Assembly: GCF_014189535.1 (NCBI RefSeq)
Contig: NZ_CP050308.1
Span: 1,550,001 to 1,614,000, forward strand
Direction of reading: 5' to 3'
Origin: Rhizobium lusitanum
GTDB taxonomy: Bacteria; Pseudomonadota; Alphaproteobacteria; Rhizobiales; Rhizobiaceae
Length of the DNA: 64,000 nt
The translations under genes and the position numbers were made by a program. Shown here piece by piece: positions 24,430 to 33,380 of this stretch. Each line of letters starts with the position of its first letter. Positions within the stretch are counted from its first letter, which is position 1. The notes under the pieces are model-generated. The model had not been told where the DNA came from and did not search any database. It saw nothing but the letters and a program-made list of their open reading frames with translations.

Positions 24430-25869
24430 TCAGACGCCGGACTGGCCGTCCGAACCGATATAGGCAAGACGCAGCATGTTGGTGGCGCCGGGGGTGCCGA
24501 GCGGCACGCCGGCCGAGATGATGATGCGGTCGCCAGGCTTGCCGAAGCCTTCTTCGGCAACGATGCGGCAGGCATTGTTGACCATGTCGTCGAGGTCGGT
24601 CGCGTCATGGGTGACGACGCAGTGCATGCCCCAGACCACCGACAGGCGGCGTGCCGTCTGGATGATCGGCGACAGCGCCAGGATCGGAACCTGCGGGCGT
24701 TCGCGCGAGGTGCGCAGGCCCGTGGTGCCCGACGACGTGTAACAGACGATGGCGGAGAGCTTCAGCGTCTCGGCGATCTGCCGGGCGGCAAGCGAAATGG
24801 CATCGGCGCCGGTTGCTTCCGGCTGGGCGCGCTGTGCGTAGATGATGCCCGAATAATGCGGTTCGCGCTCAATCGTGCTGGCGATCGACGCCATCATCGA
24901 CACGGCCTCGATCGGATAGTCGCCGGAGGCGGATTCGGCCGACAACATGACGGCATCTGCGCCTTCGAAGACAGCGGTGGCGACGTCGGAGACTTCAGCG
25001 CGGGTCGGGACCGGCGAGGAGATCATCGATTCCAGCATCTGCGTGGCGACGACCACCGGCTTGCCAGAACGACGGCAGGCGCGGATCAACTGCTTCTGGA
25101 TACCGGGAACGGCTTCAAGCGGCATTTCGACGCCGAGGTCGCCGCGGGCGACCATCAGAGCGTCGGAAAGCTCGATGATTTCCTCGATGCGTTCGACGGC
25201 CTGCGGCTTCTCGATCTTCGACATCAGGCCGACGCGGCCATGCGAAATCTTGCGAACTTCGGTCAGATCTTCCGGACGCTGGATGAAGGAGAGCGCCACC
25301 CAGTCGATTTCATTGGTGGCAAGCACGGCATCGAGGTCGATGCGGTCCTTCTCGGTCAGCGCGCCGACGCCGAGCAGCGTATCAGGCAGGCTGACGCCCT
25401 TGCGGTCGGAAATCTTCGTGCCGGAAATGACGGTCGTGACAATGCTCTTGCCGTCGCATTTTTCAGCGCGCAGAGCCAGCTTGCCGTCGTCGATCAGCAG
25501 GCGGTGGCCGGGCTTGACCGATTCCAGGATTTCCGGATGTGGCAGGAACACGCGGGTGCTGTCGCCAGGTGTGTCGTTGTTGTCGAGCGTGAAGGTCTGG
25601 CCGGGTTTGAGATCGACCTTGGTATCGGCAAACTTGCCAACGCGCAACTTGGGACCCTGCAAGTCGGCGAGAATACCGATCGGACGACCACAGCGGGCCT
25701 CAACGGCGCGAATGCGCTGAATCAGCATGCGCATCACATCATGGCTGGCATGGCTCATGTTGATGCGGAACAAGTCTGCACCGGCCTCATGGAGCTTCTG
25801 GATCATCTCCTCGGAGGAGGAGGCCGGGCCTAGCGTCGCTAGGATTTTGACTTTTCTGTTGCGTTTCAT
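24430..25869 (-). CDS. pyk: Pyruvate kinase
   Basis: A 479-residue pyruvate kinase (phosphoenolpyruvate + ADP to pyruvate + ATP). The start MKRNRKVKILATLGPASSSE, FRINMSHASHD, the phosphoryl-transfer lysine in LMSKIEKPQAVERIEE and the metal-binding VARGDLGVEMPLEAVPGIQK are all present; a C-terminal allosteric domain completes it. The ATG overlaps the stop of the upstream DUF1036 gene by one base (TGATG), so translation is coupled. A strong terminator follows. Confidence 0.96.
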   Translation of the reverse strand: MKRNRKVKILATLGPASSSEEMIQKLHEAGADLFRINMSHASHDVMRMLIQRIRAVEARCGRPIGILADLQGPKLRVGKFADTKVDLKPGQTFTLDNNDTPGDSTRVFLPHPEILESVKPGHRLLIDDGKLALRAEKCDGKSIVTTVISGTKISDRKGVSLPDTLLGVGALTEKDRIDLDAVLATNEIDWVALSFIQRPEDLTEVRKISHGRVGLMSKIEKPQAVERIEEIIELSDALMVARGDLGVEMPLEAVPGIQKQLIRACRRSGKPVVVATQMLESMISSPVPTRAEVSDVATAVFEGADAVMLSAESASGDYPIEAVSMMASIASTIEREPHYSGIIYAQRAQPEATGADAISLAARQIAETLKLSAIVCYTSSGTTGLRTSRERPQVPILALSPIIQTARRLSVVWGMHCVVTHDATDLDDMVNNACRIVAEEGFGKPGDRIIISAGVPLGTPGATNMLRLAYIGSDGQSGV

Positions 25870-26414
25870 CAATTCTGGCTCTCTTGGCTGCCCGGGGTAT
25901 CGGAAAGCTGAACCATCCAGCTCGCCTGACGCCCCGTGTCGTATTCCTTGAATCCCATTTTCTGGAAGCCGCGCGCGTAGCAATCCTTCACACCTGGGAT
26001 TTTGAATTCATTTTCCGCCACGCACATTTCGACGTCACCCGTCCAGCGACCGCCACGGGCCGCGTCTTCTGCGTAGAGGTAATAATAGCGGGACTGAAGC
26101 GGTCCCTCGATCAATGTGGCGCAGGTGGTGGCCGGAACCTGCCACCATCCTTCGGTGGCCCAACCTTCCTTCGCCCGGTAGCCGATCGCCACGCCCACGA
26201 GATTCTGCGTGCCGTTGCAGACCCGGAAGTCGGCATGGGCTGCATTTGGCGTGAAGAAAAACGGTGCGGCGGCGGCAAGGATGAAAAAAGCGAATCGGGC
26301 GAGCGGCCCTGACCGCGTAACGAAACTTGGCGCGACTTGGCTGAACACGGCTTCCAATGGGCTCCCGATTATTCGTTGTTGCGTCTTCTTGCGCCGCCAT
26401 CCTACGAATGTCAA
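25869..26414 (-). CDS. DUF1036 family exported protein
   Basis: A 181-residue protein. After a basic N-terminus there is a hydrophobic segment at about 40-60 (FAFFILAAAAPFFFTPNAAHA), best read as a signal peptide; the start may therefore lie further in. The mature domain reads FRVCNGTQNLVGVAIGYRAK, GWWQVPATTCATLIEGPL and contains several Cys residues that could form disulphides. DUF1036 proteins are common in alphaproteobacteria, always near pyk, and have no known function. It is translationally coupled to pyk. Confidence 0.85.
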   Translation of the reverse strand: MTFVGWRRKKTQQRIIGSPLEAVFSQVAPSFVTRSGPLARFAFFILAAAAPFFFTPNAAHADFRVCNGTQNLVGVAIGYRAKEGWATEGWWQVPATTCATLIEGPLQSRYYYLYAEDAARGGRWTGDVEMCVAENEFKIPGVKDCYARGFQKMGFKEYDTGRQASWMVQLSDTPGSQESQN

Positions 26415-26562
26415 CGCAACTCTAATCGATTATATTTTCTTCACGGGATGGTGACGACGCCCTCCAGCGTGCCTCTTGCCCGATCAATCAGGCGAGCCTT
26501 GCACCTTCCGCCCTCGCATGCAATCAAACAACGAGATGAAAATGCAATAATCGACAATCCAC

Positions 26563-27360
26563 ATGAACGACTTCAAATCCTTCGAGACCATATTCGGCAA
26601 TCGTGACAAAGGCATGGTCATTCTCGGCGATCATGCAATGCGCGACCTTCCTGAGGCTTATGGCCGGCTCGGCTTGCCCGAAACCGCCTTCTCGCGGCAT
26701 ATCGCCTATGACATCGGCATCGAGGGCCTTTGCCGCCAGCTTTCCGCGAAACTCGGCGTTCCCGCCGTGCTGGGCGGCTTTTCCCGCCTGCTGATCGATC
26801 CCAATCGCGGCGAGGACGATCCGACCCTGATCATGAAGATTTCCGATGGAGCGATCATCCCAGGCAATCACCCGATCACCGACGAAGAGTGGAATTATCG
26901 CATCGAGACCTTCCACCGGCCCTATCACCACGCCGTCGAAGAGACGATCGCCTCGGTCGCGGAGGCGACCGGCAAGGCACCGCTGGTGCTGTCGCTGCAT
27001 TCCTTCACGCCGGCCTGGAAAGGCGTTCCCCGCCCCTGGCATGCGAGCGTACTCTGGGACAGCGACGAGCGCGCCGTCTTGCCGCTTCTTGCAAAGCTTG
27101 GTGCCGATACCAATCTCGTCATAGGCGACAACGAACCCTATGATGGGGCGCTGAAGAACGACACGCTGTATCGCCATTGCATGATAAAAGGCATTCCGCA
27201 CGCCCTGCTGGAAGTCCGCCAGGATCTGATCGGTGACGAGGCCGGCATTGCCGAATGGGCCGAGCGGCTGGCGCCGATCTTTTCAGCGATGAACGACGAT
27301 CCCGCGCTGCACGAATACAAGATCTATCCGTCGCGCACCGGCCCATACGAAGAGGCTTGA
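26563..27360 (+). CDS. N-formylglutamate amidohydrolase family protein
   Basis: A 265-residue protein of the N-formylglutamate amidohydrolase (FGase) family: VILGDHAMRDLPEAYG near the start, GFSRLLIDPNRGEDDPTLI, and the metal or catalytic region LVLSLHSFTPAWKGVPRPWH. HutG-type members cleave N-formylglutamate in histidine breakdown, but no hut genes are nearby, so the true substrate may be another N-formyl or N-acyl amino acid. It is divergent from DUF1036-pyk and is followed by a repeat and a DUF1244 gene. Confidence 0.85.
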   Translation: MNDFKSFETIFGNRDKGMVILGDHAMRDLPEAYGRLGLPETAFSRHIAYDIGIEGLCRQLSAKLGVPAVLGGFSRLLIDPNRGEDDPTLIMKISDGAIIPGNHPITDEEWNYRIETFHRPYHHAVEETIASVAEATGKAPLVLSLHSFTPAWKGVPRPWHASVLWDSDERAVLPLLAKLGADTNLVIGDNEPYDGALKNDTLYRHCMIKGIPHALLEVRQDLIGDEAGIAEWAERLAPIFSAMNDDPALHEYKIYPSRTGPYEEA

Positions 27361-27401
27361 TCCCAAAAAGTGCGAAGCAGTTTTTGGATAAGATCATGCC
27401 A
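27360..27401. repeat. Short palindromic repeat between two genes
   Basis: TGATCCCAAAAAGTGCGAAG is followed by CAGTTTTTGGATAAGATCA, an imperfect palindrome with GATC ends. This pattern is common as a dispersed element in rhizobial intergenic DNA and shares its GTGCG core with the copies at 733 and 15302. Confidence 0.5.
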
Positions 27402-27425
27402 TGGAAGAAATATAAGGAAGTCACG

Positions 27426-27731
27426 ATGAGCGCGCTCAGCAAGCAACAACAGACCGAACTGGAAGCGGCAGCCTTCCGCCGTCTCGTCGCGCATCTGCGT
27501 GAACGCAACGATGTCCAGAATATCGACCTGATGAATCTCGCCGGCTTTTGCCGCAATTGCCTGTCCAACTGGTATCGCGAGGCGGCCGAAGAGAAGGGGC
27601 TGCCGGTGACCAGGGACGAATCGCGCGAGATGGTCTACGGCATGCCCTACGAGGACTGGAAGAATCTGCATCAGGCCGAAGCCTCGGCTGTGCAAAAAGC
27701 CGGTTTTGAGCAGAACAAGCCGAAAGAATAG
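27426..27731 (+). CDS. DUF1244 family protein
   Basis: A 101-residue protein; ATG 27426 is chosen over upstream in-frame starts because it follows a purine-rich stretch and gives the usual family start. The central motif MNLAGFCRNCLSNWYREAAE, with two Cys residues in CRNC, and the end REMVYGMPYEDWKNLHQAEA identify DUF1244. The conserved Cys pair could bind a metal. The role is not known. It lies 66 bp after the FGase-like gene. Confidence 0.88.
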   Translation: MSALSKQQQTELEAAAFRRLVAHLRERNDVQNIDLMNLAGFCRNCLSNWYREAAEEKGLPVTRDESREMVYGMPYEDWKNLHQAEASAVQKAGFEQNKPKE

Positions 27732-28007
27732 ACTGGCTTTCGTCGAGATGGCTTGACCTCGCGCTTCATTCGCGGCACGTCATCGACCCGATCGAATTCG
27801 AAACCCCACGCACTCCGGAGACGATGTATCCGAGGCTCTTGGCGTCACCCGCGATCAGCTTTGAGCTTCCTTCGAAGCGGATCGAGCGGATGGACGCCTA
27901 AGACAAGCGCATGGGATTTCGGCCAGGAATTTCGTAATTCCCGTTTTCAAACAGGGGATTACATGAACCACGCGCAGCGCAGGCTGCTGCCTTGAAAGGA
28001 AAAGAAA

Positions 28008-28262
28008 ATGAACGACACGACGAGTGTTGAGAATGTCGCCGCCGCGGAACTGCGGGCGTTCATTGAGCGTATCGAACGGCTGGAAGAAGAAAAGGGCGCC
28101 ATCCAGTCCGACATCAAGGACGTGATGGGCGAGGCAAAGGGACGCGGCTACGACACCAAGGCGATCCGCACCATCATCCGCCTGCGCAAGAAGGACGCCA
28201 ACGAGCGCCTCGAAGAAGAATCCATCCTGCAGACCTATATGGCCGCGCTCGGAATGGAATAG
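28008..28262 (+). CDS. gapR: GapR-family nucleoid protein (DUF2312)
   Basis: An 84-residue protein of DUF2312. The long helical [20 protein letters not shown], the segment [20 protein letters not shown] and the basic helix [16 protein letters not shown] match GapR. In Caulobacter GapR is an essential nucleoid-associated protein that wraps overtwisted, AT-rich DNA ahead of polymerases and stimulates gyrase. A GAAAGGAAAAG stretch precedes the ATG. The 276 bp upstream hold no supported gene. Confidence 0.92.
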   Translation: MNDTTSVENVAAAELRAFIERIERLEEEKGAIQSDIKDVMGEAKGRGYDTKAIRTIIRLRKKDANERLEEESILQTYMAALGME

Positions 28263-28314
28263 GCCGCAGCCCGCCTTCGGGCGTAGCGCTGAAAGTCTAA
28301 AAACAACAGAATCC

Positions 28315-28345
28315 CGACGGCCGGCCATTCATTGTCCGGCCGTCG
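28315..28345 (+). terminator. Hairpin after gapR, terminator-like
   Basis: A perfect 10-bp stem CGACGGCCGG / CCGGCCGTCG with an 11-base loop, followed by ATCATTT. A smaller GCCCG-CCTT-CGGGC hairpin lies just after the gapR stop. Confidence 0.6.
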
Positions 28346-28435
28346 ATCATTTCGGCGGTTCGGTGGATCAGGCTCATACCAAATTGCCGCATTGAGCTCT
28401 CCCATCGAATGTCGTAGGTGCTTTGTCTGCAAGAG

Positions 28436-28861
28436 ATGACGGGGACGGCAGTGGGGAAAAAGCTTTCCGGGACAACACAGTGGCTGCTGCGCATTCTATG
28501 CGCCTTCGCGCTGTTGTCCGTCGGCTTTGCTCATCAGCCCGCCATTTCCAGCGCCGACGAACTGACGCCCGCAGCACTTGCTCAATACAGGCTACCGGAC
28601 GGAACCCTGCCGGTTCTCTGCGTCACCGAAAAGACGGCGGACGGCAAGGAACATAGCAACGCGCATGTGCCGAACTGCGAGGCCTGCCGGATCTCTTCGG
28701 CGGCCCTGCTTCCATTGCCGCCGACTGATATCTTCGAGCATCTCACTTTCGCAAGCCAGGATGATATCCCGGCCCCGAAAACCGAACTCTTTCAGCGCCA
28801 GCTCTATCCGCCGAACACCGGCCCGCGCGCGCCACCCCTCCTCCGCATCACCATTGCCTGA
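28436..28861 (+). CDS. DUF2946-like exported protein, first gene of the copper operon
   Basis: A 141-residue protein starting at ATG 28436 (an upstream extension to 28418 is possible). An N-terminal hydrophobic helix at about 16-34 (LLRILCAFALLSVGFAH) acts as signal or anchor. A CXXC-like pair in HVPNCEACRISSAALLPLPP is typical of DUF2946 proteins, which are often encoded with copper and PepSY genes. The two Cys residues and nearby His could bind copper. Exact function unknown. Confidence 0.7.
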   Translation: MTGTAVGKKLSGTTQWLLRILCAFALLSVGFAHQPAISSADELTPAALAQYRLPDGTLPVLCVTEKTADGKEHSNAHVPNCEACRISSAALLPLPPTDIFEHLTFASQDDIPAPKTELFQRQLYPPNTGPRAPPLLRITIA

Positions 28862-29095
28862 GCCTGCGTTGCGGCCCGCGCCGTGACACTCGTCGTCAAC
28901 GGCGGCCGGACCACACGAGATCTGATCGTGTCGGCTGCGGGTGGATTGCCTCCATGCTTGATCATCGCTGCGCGAAACGGGCCGCCTCGGCATCCCGGTC
29001 GTGCACGCTGATCCTCATAGGGCAGCGACCGAAACGGTCGTGACCTCCCCGCAGACAGGCCCTCCGCCGCCAGCCGGATTTCCGGGGGATTTTTC

Positions 29096-30469
29096 ATGTC
29101 TGCCTTCACTACAGCCGAACCAGCGGCCGCAACTACTGACACTATCTCGCTCTACCGCGCGATCTGGCGCTGGCATTTCTTCGCCGGCCTGCTCGTCATC
29201 CCCTTCATGCTCAATCTGGCGATCACCGGATCGCTCTATCTCTTCAAGAACGAGATCGACACCATCTTCTATGCCCATCGCCATGTCGTCGCCGATGCGG
29301 GACCTGTGCTGACGCCGCAGCGGATCGTCGATGCAGCGACCGCCGCCATGCCGGGCGCCAGGGCCACATCCTATCGCGAAGCCCCGGCCGGCGATCGGTC
29401 GGCTGCCGTCACGGTATCGAAAGGCGGCCAGTCGACCGTCGTCTATGTCAATCCGCACAATGGCGAGGTGCTGGATTCGGTCGGCTCGAAGCAGGATTTC
29501 GGCTGGGTCGTCCGGCGTCTCCATAGCCTCGACTATTTCGGGACATGGACCAACCGGCTCATTGAGATCGTCGGCGGCTTCGCGCTGGTGCTCGTCGTCA
29601 CCGGCATCTATCTCTGGTGGCCGCGCAAGCAGACCGGCGGCGTCGTCACCGTTCGCGGCACACCTTCGCGCCGCGTCTTCTGGCGCGATCTGCACGCCGT
29701 CACCGGCGCTGGCGCGGGCGTCCTCATCTTTTTCCTAGCCCTCAGCGGCATGCCGTGGTCGAGCTATTGGGGGGCCAATGTCAAAACCTGGTTGACGGAG
29801 CACGATCTCGGCTTCCCCGCCGCCCTCTGGGACAATGTGCCGACATCGACGAAGGTCACTAACGATATCCTGCCGGCGCCGGGCTGGATCGTCGAAAAGG
29901 CACCAGTACCCCTATCCAATGCGGCCGCCGCGCAATCCGTTGGGCCGATCGGCATCGACAGGGCGGTTGAGATCGCCAAGGGGCTCGGCATGGCTCCGGG
30001 CTTTGCCACCGCCATCCCCGCCGACAAAACCGGCGTCTACACCACCGCGCTCTATCCCGCCGATCTTTCCGACGAGCGCACGATCCATATCGACCAATAT
30101 TCCGGAAAGCCGCTCGTCGATCTCTCCTTCAGCCAGTACCCCGCCCTCGGCAAGGCGATCGAATGGGGAATCAACGTCCATCTGGGCCAGGAATGGGGCC
30201 TCTTCAACCAGCTCCTGATGCTGACGACCTGCCTGGCAATCATTCTGTCCTGCGTGACGGCTGTCATGATGTGGTGGAAGCGCCGTCCGGCGGGACGCCT
30301 CGGCGTTCCGCCCATGCCGCCACGGAAGTCCGTTTATATTGGCCTATGGCTGATCGTGATCGCCTTCGGCGCGGCCTTCCCGCTCACCGGGCTCGCCATC
30401 GTCATCATGCTGCTCTTCGACCAGATCCTGCTGCGCTTCGTGCCGCCGTTCCGGCGCTTCTTTTCCTGA
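29096..30469 (+). CDS. PepSY-domain transmembrane protein (PiuB type)
   Basis: A 457-residue inner-membrane protein. A first helix at about 20-45 (RWHFFAGLLVIPFMLNLAIT) is followed by a PepSY region at 60-135 (AAMPGARATSYREAPAGDRS, VYVNPHNGEVLDSVGSKQDF), then three or four more helices: LIEIVGGFALVLVVTGIYLW, LHAVTGAGAGVLIFFLALSG, and two near the end. The HTGxR-like HSLDYFGTWTNRLIE and ITGIYLWWPR motifs are as in PiuB/iron-uptake-linked proteins. Such proteins may reduce or move metal-chelates across the inner membrane. In this unit the metal is probably copper. Confidence 0.88.
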   Translation: MSAFTTAEPAAATTDTISLYRAIWRWHFFAGLLVIPFMLNLAITGSLYLFKNEIDTIFYAHRHVVADAGPVLTPQRIVDAATAAMPGARATSYREAPAGDRSAAVTVSKGGQSTVVYVNPHNGEVLDSVGSKQDFGWVVRRLHSLDYFGTWTNRLIEIVGGFALVLVVTGIYLWWPRKQTGGVVTVRGTPSRRVFWRDLHAVTGAGAGVLIFFLALSGMPWSSYWGANVKTWLTEHDLGFPAALWDNVPTSTKVTNDILPAPGWIVEKAPVPLSNAAAAQSVGPIGIDRAVEIAKGLGMAPGFATAIPADKTGVYTTALYPADLSDERTIHIDQYSGKPLVDLSFSQYPALGKAIEWGINVHLGQEWGLFNQLLMLTTCLAIILSCVTAVMMWWKRRPAGRLGVPPMPPRKSVYIGLWLIVIAFGAAFPLTGLAIVIMLLFDQILLRFVPPFRRFFS

Positions 30470-30503
30470 CGGCCATTCCCCATTTCCAAGAAAGATATCG
30501 ATC

Positions 30504-31040
30504 ATGCTGAAACTCGTCGCAACCCTGGCCGCTTTCGGCCTTGCATCACTCCTGTCCCATGCCGCCTCGGCCGAAGACTTCGCCATCGGCGACCTCCGCA
30601 TCTCCGATCCCTATGTACGGGCGATGATACCGGGCGCACCGGTCGGCGGCGGCTACATGACCATCACCAACACCGGCTCCACCGACGATCGGCTAATCGC
30701 GGCCAGTTCGCCGCGCGCGAGGATGGTCCAGATCCACGAGATGACGATGGACAAGGACGTCATGGTCATGCGCGAACTCGCCGATGGCCTGCCCATCCCT
30801 GCCGGAAAGACGGTCGAGCTAAGGCCGGGCGGCTATCACGTCATGTTCATGAAGGTCGAAGAGGGATTCAGAGAGGGCCAGACGGTGAAGGCCACACTCA
30901 AGTTTGAAAAGGCGGGGTCCGTCGATATCGAATTCCCGGTCGGCTCTGCCGCTGGCGGCAAGGATAAAAGCAAGGACATGGGCGCGATGACCATGCCCGA
31001 TGCGGTTATGGGAGGCGCACATGCCGACCAAACGAAGTAA
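30504..31040 (+). CDS. Periplasmic copper chaperone PCu(A)C
   Basis: A 178-residue protein with a signal peptide (about 1-23, ending ASA). The copper-binding signature of the family, H-x(n)-M-x(n)-H-x-M, is present: His and Met in VQIHEMTMDKDVMVM and the HVM of GGYHVMFMKVEEGF. A Met/Lys/Asp-rich tail (MGAMTMPDAVMGGAH) may add copper ligands. PCuAC proteins deliver Cu(I) to the CuA or CuB sites of haem-copper oxidases together with SCO. Its end overlaps the next gene (cyoA). Confidence 0.92.
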   Translation: MLKLVATLAAFGLASLLSHAASAEDFAIGDLRISDPYVRAMIPGAPVGGGYMTITNTGSTDDRLIAASSPRARMVQIHEMTMDKDVMVMRELADGLPIPAGKTVELRPGGYHVMFMKVEEGFREGQTVKATLKFEKAGSVDIEFPVGSAAGGKDKSKDMGAMTMPDAVMGGAHADQTK

Positions 31041-32145
31041 AGCCGCTGGCCGTATCGGGGCGATCCCCTGCAAACCGCTAAAGCCGCTGGCCCTCACGCC
31101 CCTCCTGCTGCTTTCGGGCTGCAACATGGTCGTGCTGGCGCCGTCCGGTGACATAGCGATGCAGCAACGCAATCTCATCGTCATCTCCACTGTATTGATG
31201 CTGCTCATCATCATCCCGGTGATCTTCCTGACCCTGTTCTTCGCCTGGAAGTACCGTCAATCCAATACGAAAGCGGCCTACGATCCCGAATGGCATCATT
31301 CCACACGCCTGGAGATCGTCATCTGGTCGGCGCCGCTGGCGATCATCATCGCGCTCGGGGCCGTCACCTGGATCAGCACCCACCAGCTCGATCCCTACAA
31401 GCCATTGGACCGGATCGATGCCTCACGGCCTATACCCGCAGGCACCAAGCCCCTGACGGTCGAAGTGGTGGCGCTCGATTGGAAATGGCTGTTCCTCTAC
31501 CCTGATCTTGGCATCGCGACGGTCAACGAACTGGTCGCTCCAGTCGATGTGCCAATCAACTTCAAGATCACCGCAGCCTCGGTGATGAATTCCTTCTTCG
31601 TTCCCGCCCTTGCCGGACAGATCTACGCCATGCCGGGCATGGAAACGAAGCTGCATGCGGTCATCAATCGCGTCGGCGACTATCAGGGCTTCTCTGCCAA
31701 TTACAGCGGCGCCGGCTTTTCCAACATGCGCTTCAAGTTCCGTGGCCTCGAACAGGCCGATTTCGAGAACTGGGTGGGTAGGGTCCGCTCGCAAGGAACA
31801 CCTCTCGGCCGCCTCGAATATCTGAGGCTGGAGCAGCCGAGCGAGAAGGAGCCGGTCCGTTATTTCTCCTCCCTCGATCCCGCGCTTTACGAGGCGATCC
31901 TTAACATGTGCGTCGACCAGGCGAAGATGTGCGTCAGCGAGATGATGGAAATCGACGCCAAAGGCGGCGGTGGCATGGAAGGTATCAACAACATCATGCG
32001 GTTGACTTACGACGACCGTCTGGGCGGCCAGCAGACGAAGCGGCCGGCCACACCCTTCGTAGCCGCACTCTGCATCCCGACCGGCAAAGGCCCGGGCGGC
32101 GGCGTCACCATCGCCGTTCCGGCGCAACAAACCAATCTCGAGTGA
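31021..32145 (+). CDS. cyoA: Ubiquinol oxidase subunit II, orphan
   Basis: A 374-residue lipoprotein. The lipobox LLLLSGC places the modified Cys near residue 34, two transmembrane helices follow (about 55-80 and 97-120), then a cupredoxin domain (VEVVALDWKWLFLYPD, SVMNSFFVPALAGQIYAMPG). The CuA ligand set is absent, so it is a quinol-oxidase (CyoA) and not a cytochrome c oxidase subunit. The gene overlaps the PCuAC gene by 20 bp. No cyoB, cyoC or cyoD follows; the next genes are SCO and CopC. The catalytic subunits must lie elsewhere, or this protein has another role. Confidence 0.92.
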   Translation: MPTKRSKAAGRIGAIPCKPLKPLALTPLLLLSGCNMVVLAPSGDIAMQQRNLIVISTVLMLLIIIPVIFLTLFFAWKYRQSNTKAAYDPEWHHSTRLEIVIWSAPLAIIIALGAVTWISTHQLDPYKPLDRIDASRPIPAGTKPLTVEVVALDWKWLFLYPDLGIATVNELVAPVDVPINFKITAASVMNSFFVPALAGQIYAMPGMETKLHAVINRVGDYQGFSANYSGAGFSNMRFKFRGLEQADFENWVGRVRSQGTPLGRLEYLRLEQPSEKEPVRYFSSLDPALYEAILNMCVDQAKMCVSEMMEIDAKGGGGMEGINNIMRLTYDDRLGGQQTKRPATPFVAALCIPTGKGPGGGVTIAVPAQQTNLE

Positions 32146-32218
32146 CGCCGCAAACGACCATAGTGGCGGCAATCGCGCCGCCGCCCGACACCTACGCTAA
32201 CACGTAAAGGAGAATCCA

Positions 32219-32812
32219 ATGTTCATGAGAGAGTGGACCATCCCCGCCATCCTCGGCGGCGTCTTGCTGATCGTCTGCGGCGCGCTCGGTTATTTCACAT
32301 GGAGCCTGATGCCCCAAGCAGACGCGGCGGAAACCAATATTGGCGCCGTGTTCAAACTGACCGACGACCGCGGCCAACCCATCACGGAGCAGGCGCTCAA
32401 GGGCCATCCGTCACTCATCTATTTCGGCTACACCCATTGCCCCGAAGTTTGCCCGACCACGCTTTACGACATGGCCGGTTGGTTCAAGGCACTTGGGGGC
32501 CAGGGCGACGCGCTGAAGGCCTATTTCTTCTCGGTCGATCCCGAACGCGACACGCCGCAGATCATGCGCAACTACACCGGCAACTTCACCGACCGGATCA
32601 CCGGGATCACCGGCGACCCGAGCGAGATGCAGAAGGCGATCAAGGGCTGGCGCATCTATGCCAAGAAGGTGCCGACGCCGGACGGCGATTACACCATGGA
32701 TCACACCGCTTCGGTTCTCCTGGTGGGGGCCGATGGCAATCTCAGGAGCATGATCGCTTATGGCGAGGATCCGAACGTCGCTTTGCAGAAAATCCGCAAC
32801 CTCCTGAAATGA
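32219..32812 (+). CDS. SCO1/SenC-family copper chaperone
   Basis: A 197-residue membrane-anchored thioredoxin-fold protein. The N-terminal helix spans about 8-30, and the CXXXC copper site is in YTHCPEVCPTTLYD (Cys 74 and 78), with the distant ligand His near 162 (TMDHTASVLLV). SCO proteins help insert copper into oxidases. It shares the unit with PCuAC and cyoA, and AAGGAG precedes the start. Confidence 0.94.
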   Translation: MFMREWTIPAILGGVLLIVCGALGYFTWSLMPQADAAETNIGAVFKLTDDRGQPITEQALKGHPSLIYFGYTHCPEVCPTTLYDMAGWFKALGGQGDALKAYFFSVDPERDTPQIMRNYTGNFTDRITGITGDPSEMQKAIKGWRIYAKKVPTPDGDYTMDHTASVLLVGADGNLRSMIAYGEDPNVALQKIRNLLK

Positions 32813-32936
32813 AGGTGGAGCCCCCTCGATTTCCCGGCCGGACAGTATCCGAACGGACTATGCCGGCGACCACGATCGGTCGCCAAAACCTGCCGCAGGA
32901 GCCCCTGCGGATTATCAACCTGAAAGGACAATCACC

Positions 32937-33305
32937 ATGCCCCAGATGAAGAAACTCCTTGTCGCAGTATTCGCAGCCAGCCTCGCCTTCGCAGGCCAGG
33001 CCTTCGCCCATGCCCATCTCAAATCAGCCGTTCCCGCCACCGACGGCACCGTGAAACAGGCGCCTTCCGAACTCGACCTTACCTTTACCGAAGGTTTGAA
33101 CCTCAAATTCAGTGGCGTGACCGTTACCGGCCCAGACAAGGCGGTGGTGAAGACGGGCGAAGCCATGCTGATGAAAGGCGATACCACGCTGATGATCCCG
33201 GTCACGGACAAGCTGGCGACCGGCAAGTACACCGTCGAATGGCACGTCCTTTCGACCGACGGCCATAAGACAAACGGCACCTACAGCTTCACCGTCGCGC
33301 CCTGA
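32937..33305 (+). CDS. copC: CopC-type periplasmic copper-binding protein
   Basis: A 122-residue protein with a signal peptide ending FAHAHLKSAVPATDG, so the mature protein begins with the His residue typical of CopC (N-terminal Cu(II) ligand). The cupredoxin-like fold follows, with LDLTFTEGLNLKFSGVTVTG and the conserved end GKYTVEWHVLSTDGHKTNGT. It binds or carries copper in the periplasm. Last gene of the copper unit; a strong hairpin terminator follows. No copD is fused or adjacent. Confidence 0.92.
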   Translation: MPQMKKLLVAVFAASLAFAGQAFAHAHLKSAVPATDGTVKQAPSELDLTFTEGLNLKFSGVTVTGPDKAVVKTGEAMLMKGDTTLMIPVTDKLATGKYTVEWHVLSTDGHKTNGTYSFTVAP

Positions 33306-33312
33306 GACGCTT

Positions 33313-33349
33313 CTGATCGCTCCCCTGCCAAAAGCGGGGGAGCGATCAG
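33313..33349 (+). terminator. Terminator of the copper operon
   Basis: A perfect 13-bp stem CTGATCGCTCCCC / GGGGAGCGATCAG with an 11-base loop, 8 bp after the copC stop, followed by TTTGC. Confidence 0.85.
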
Positions 33350-33380
33350 TTTGCAATCCCATCGTCATGGTACGCGAAGT

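Noticed and set aside
24127..25833. 568-residue plus-strand frame opposite pyk
   Set aside because: Antisense to a highly conserved enzyme and begins inside the inverted-repeat element.
27732..28007. Open frame ending at 27902 with a protein-like end (SFELPSKRIERMDA)
   Set aside because: No start codon with a ribosome site and no recognised family. It might be a gene remnant, but the evidence is too thin to call.
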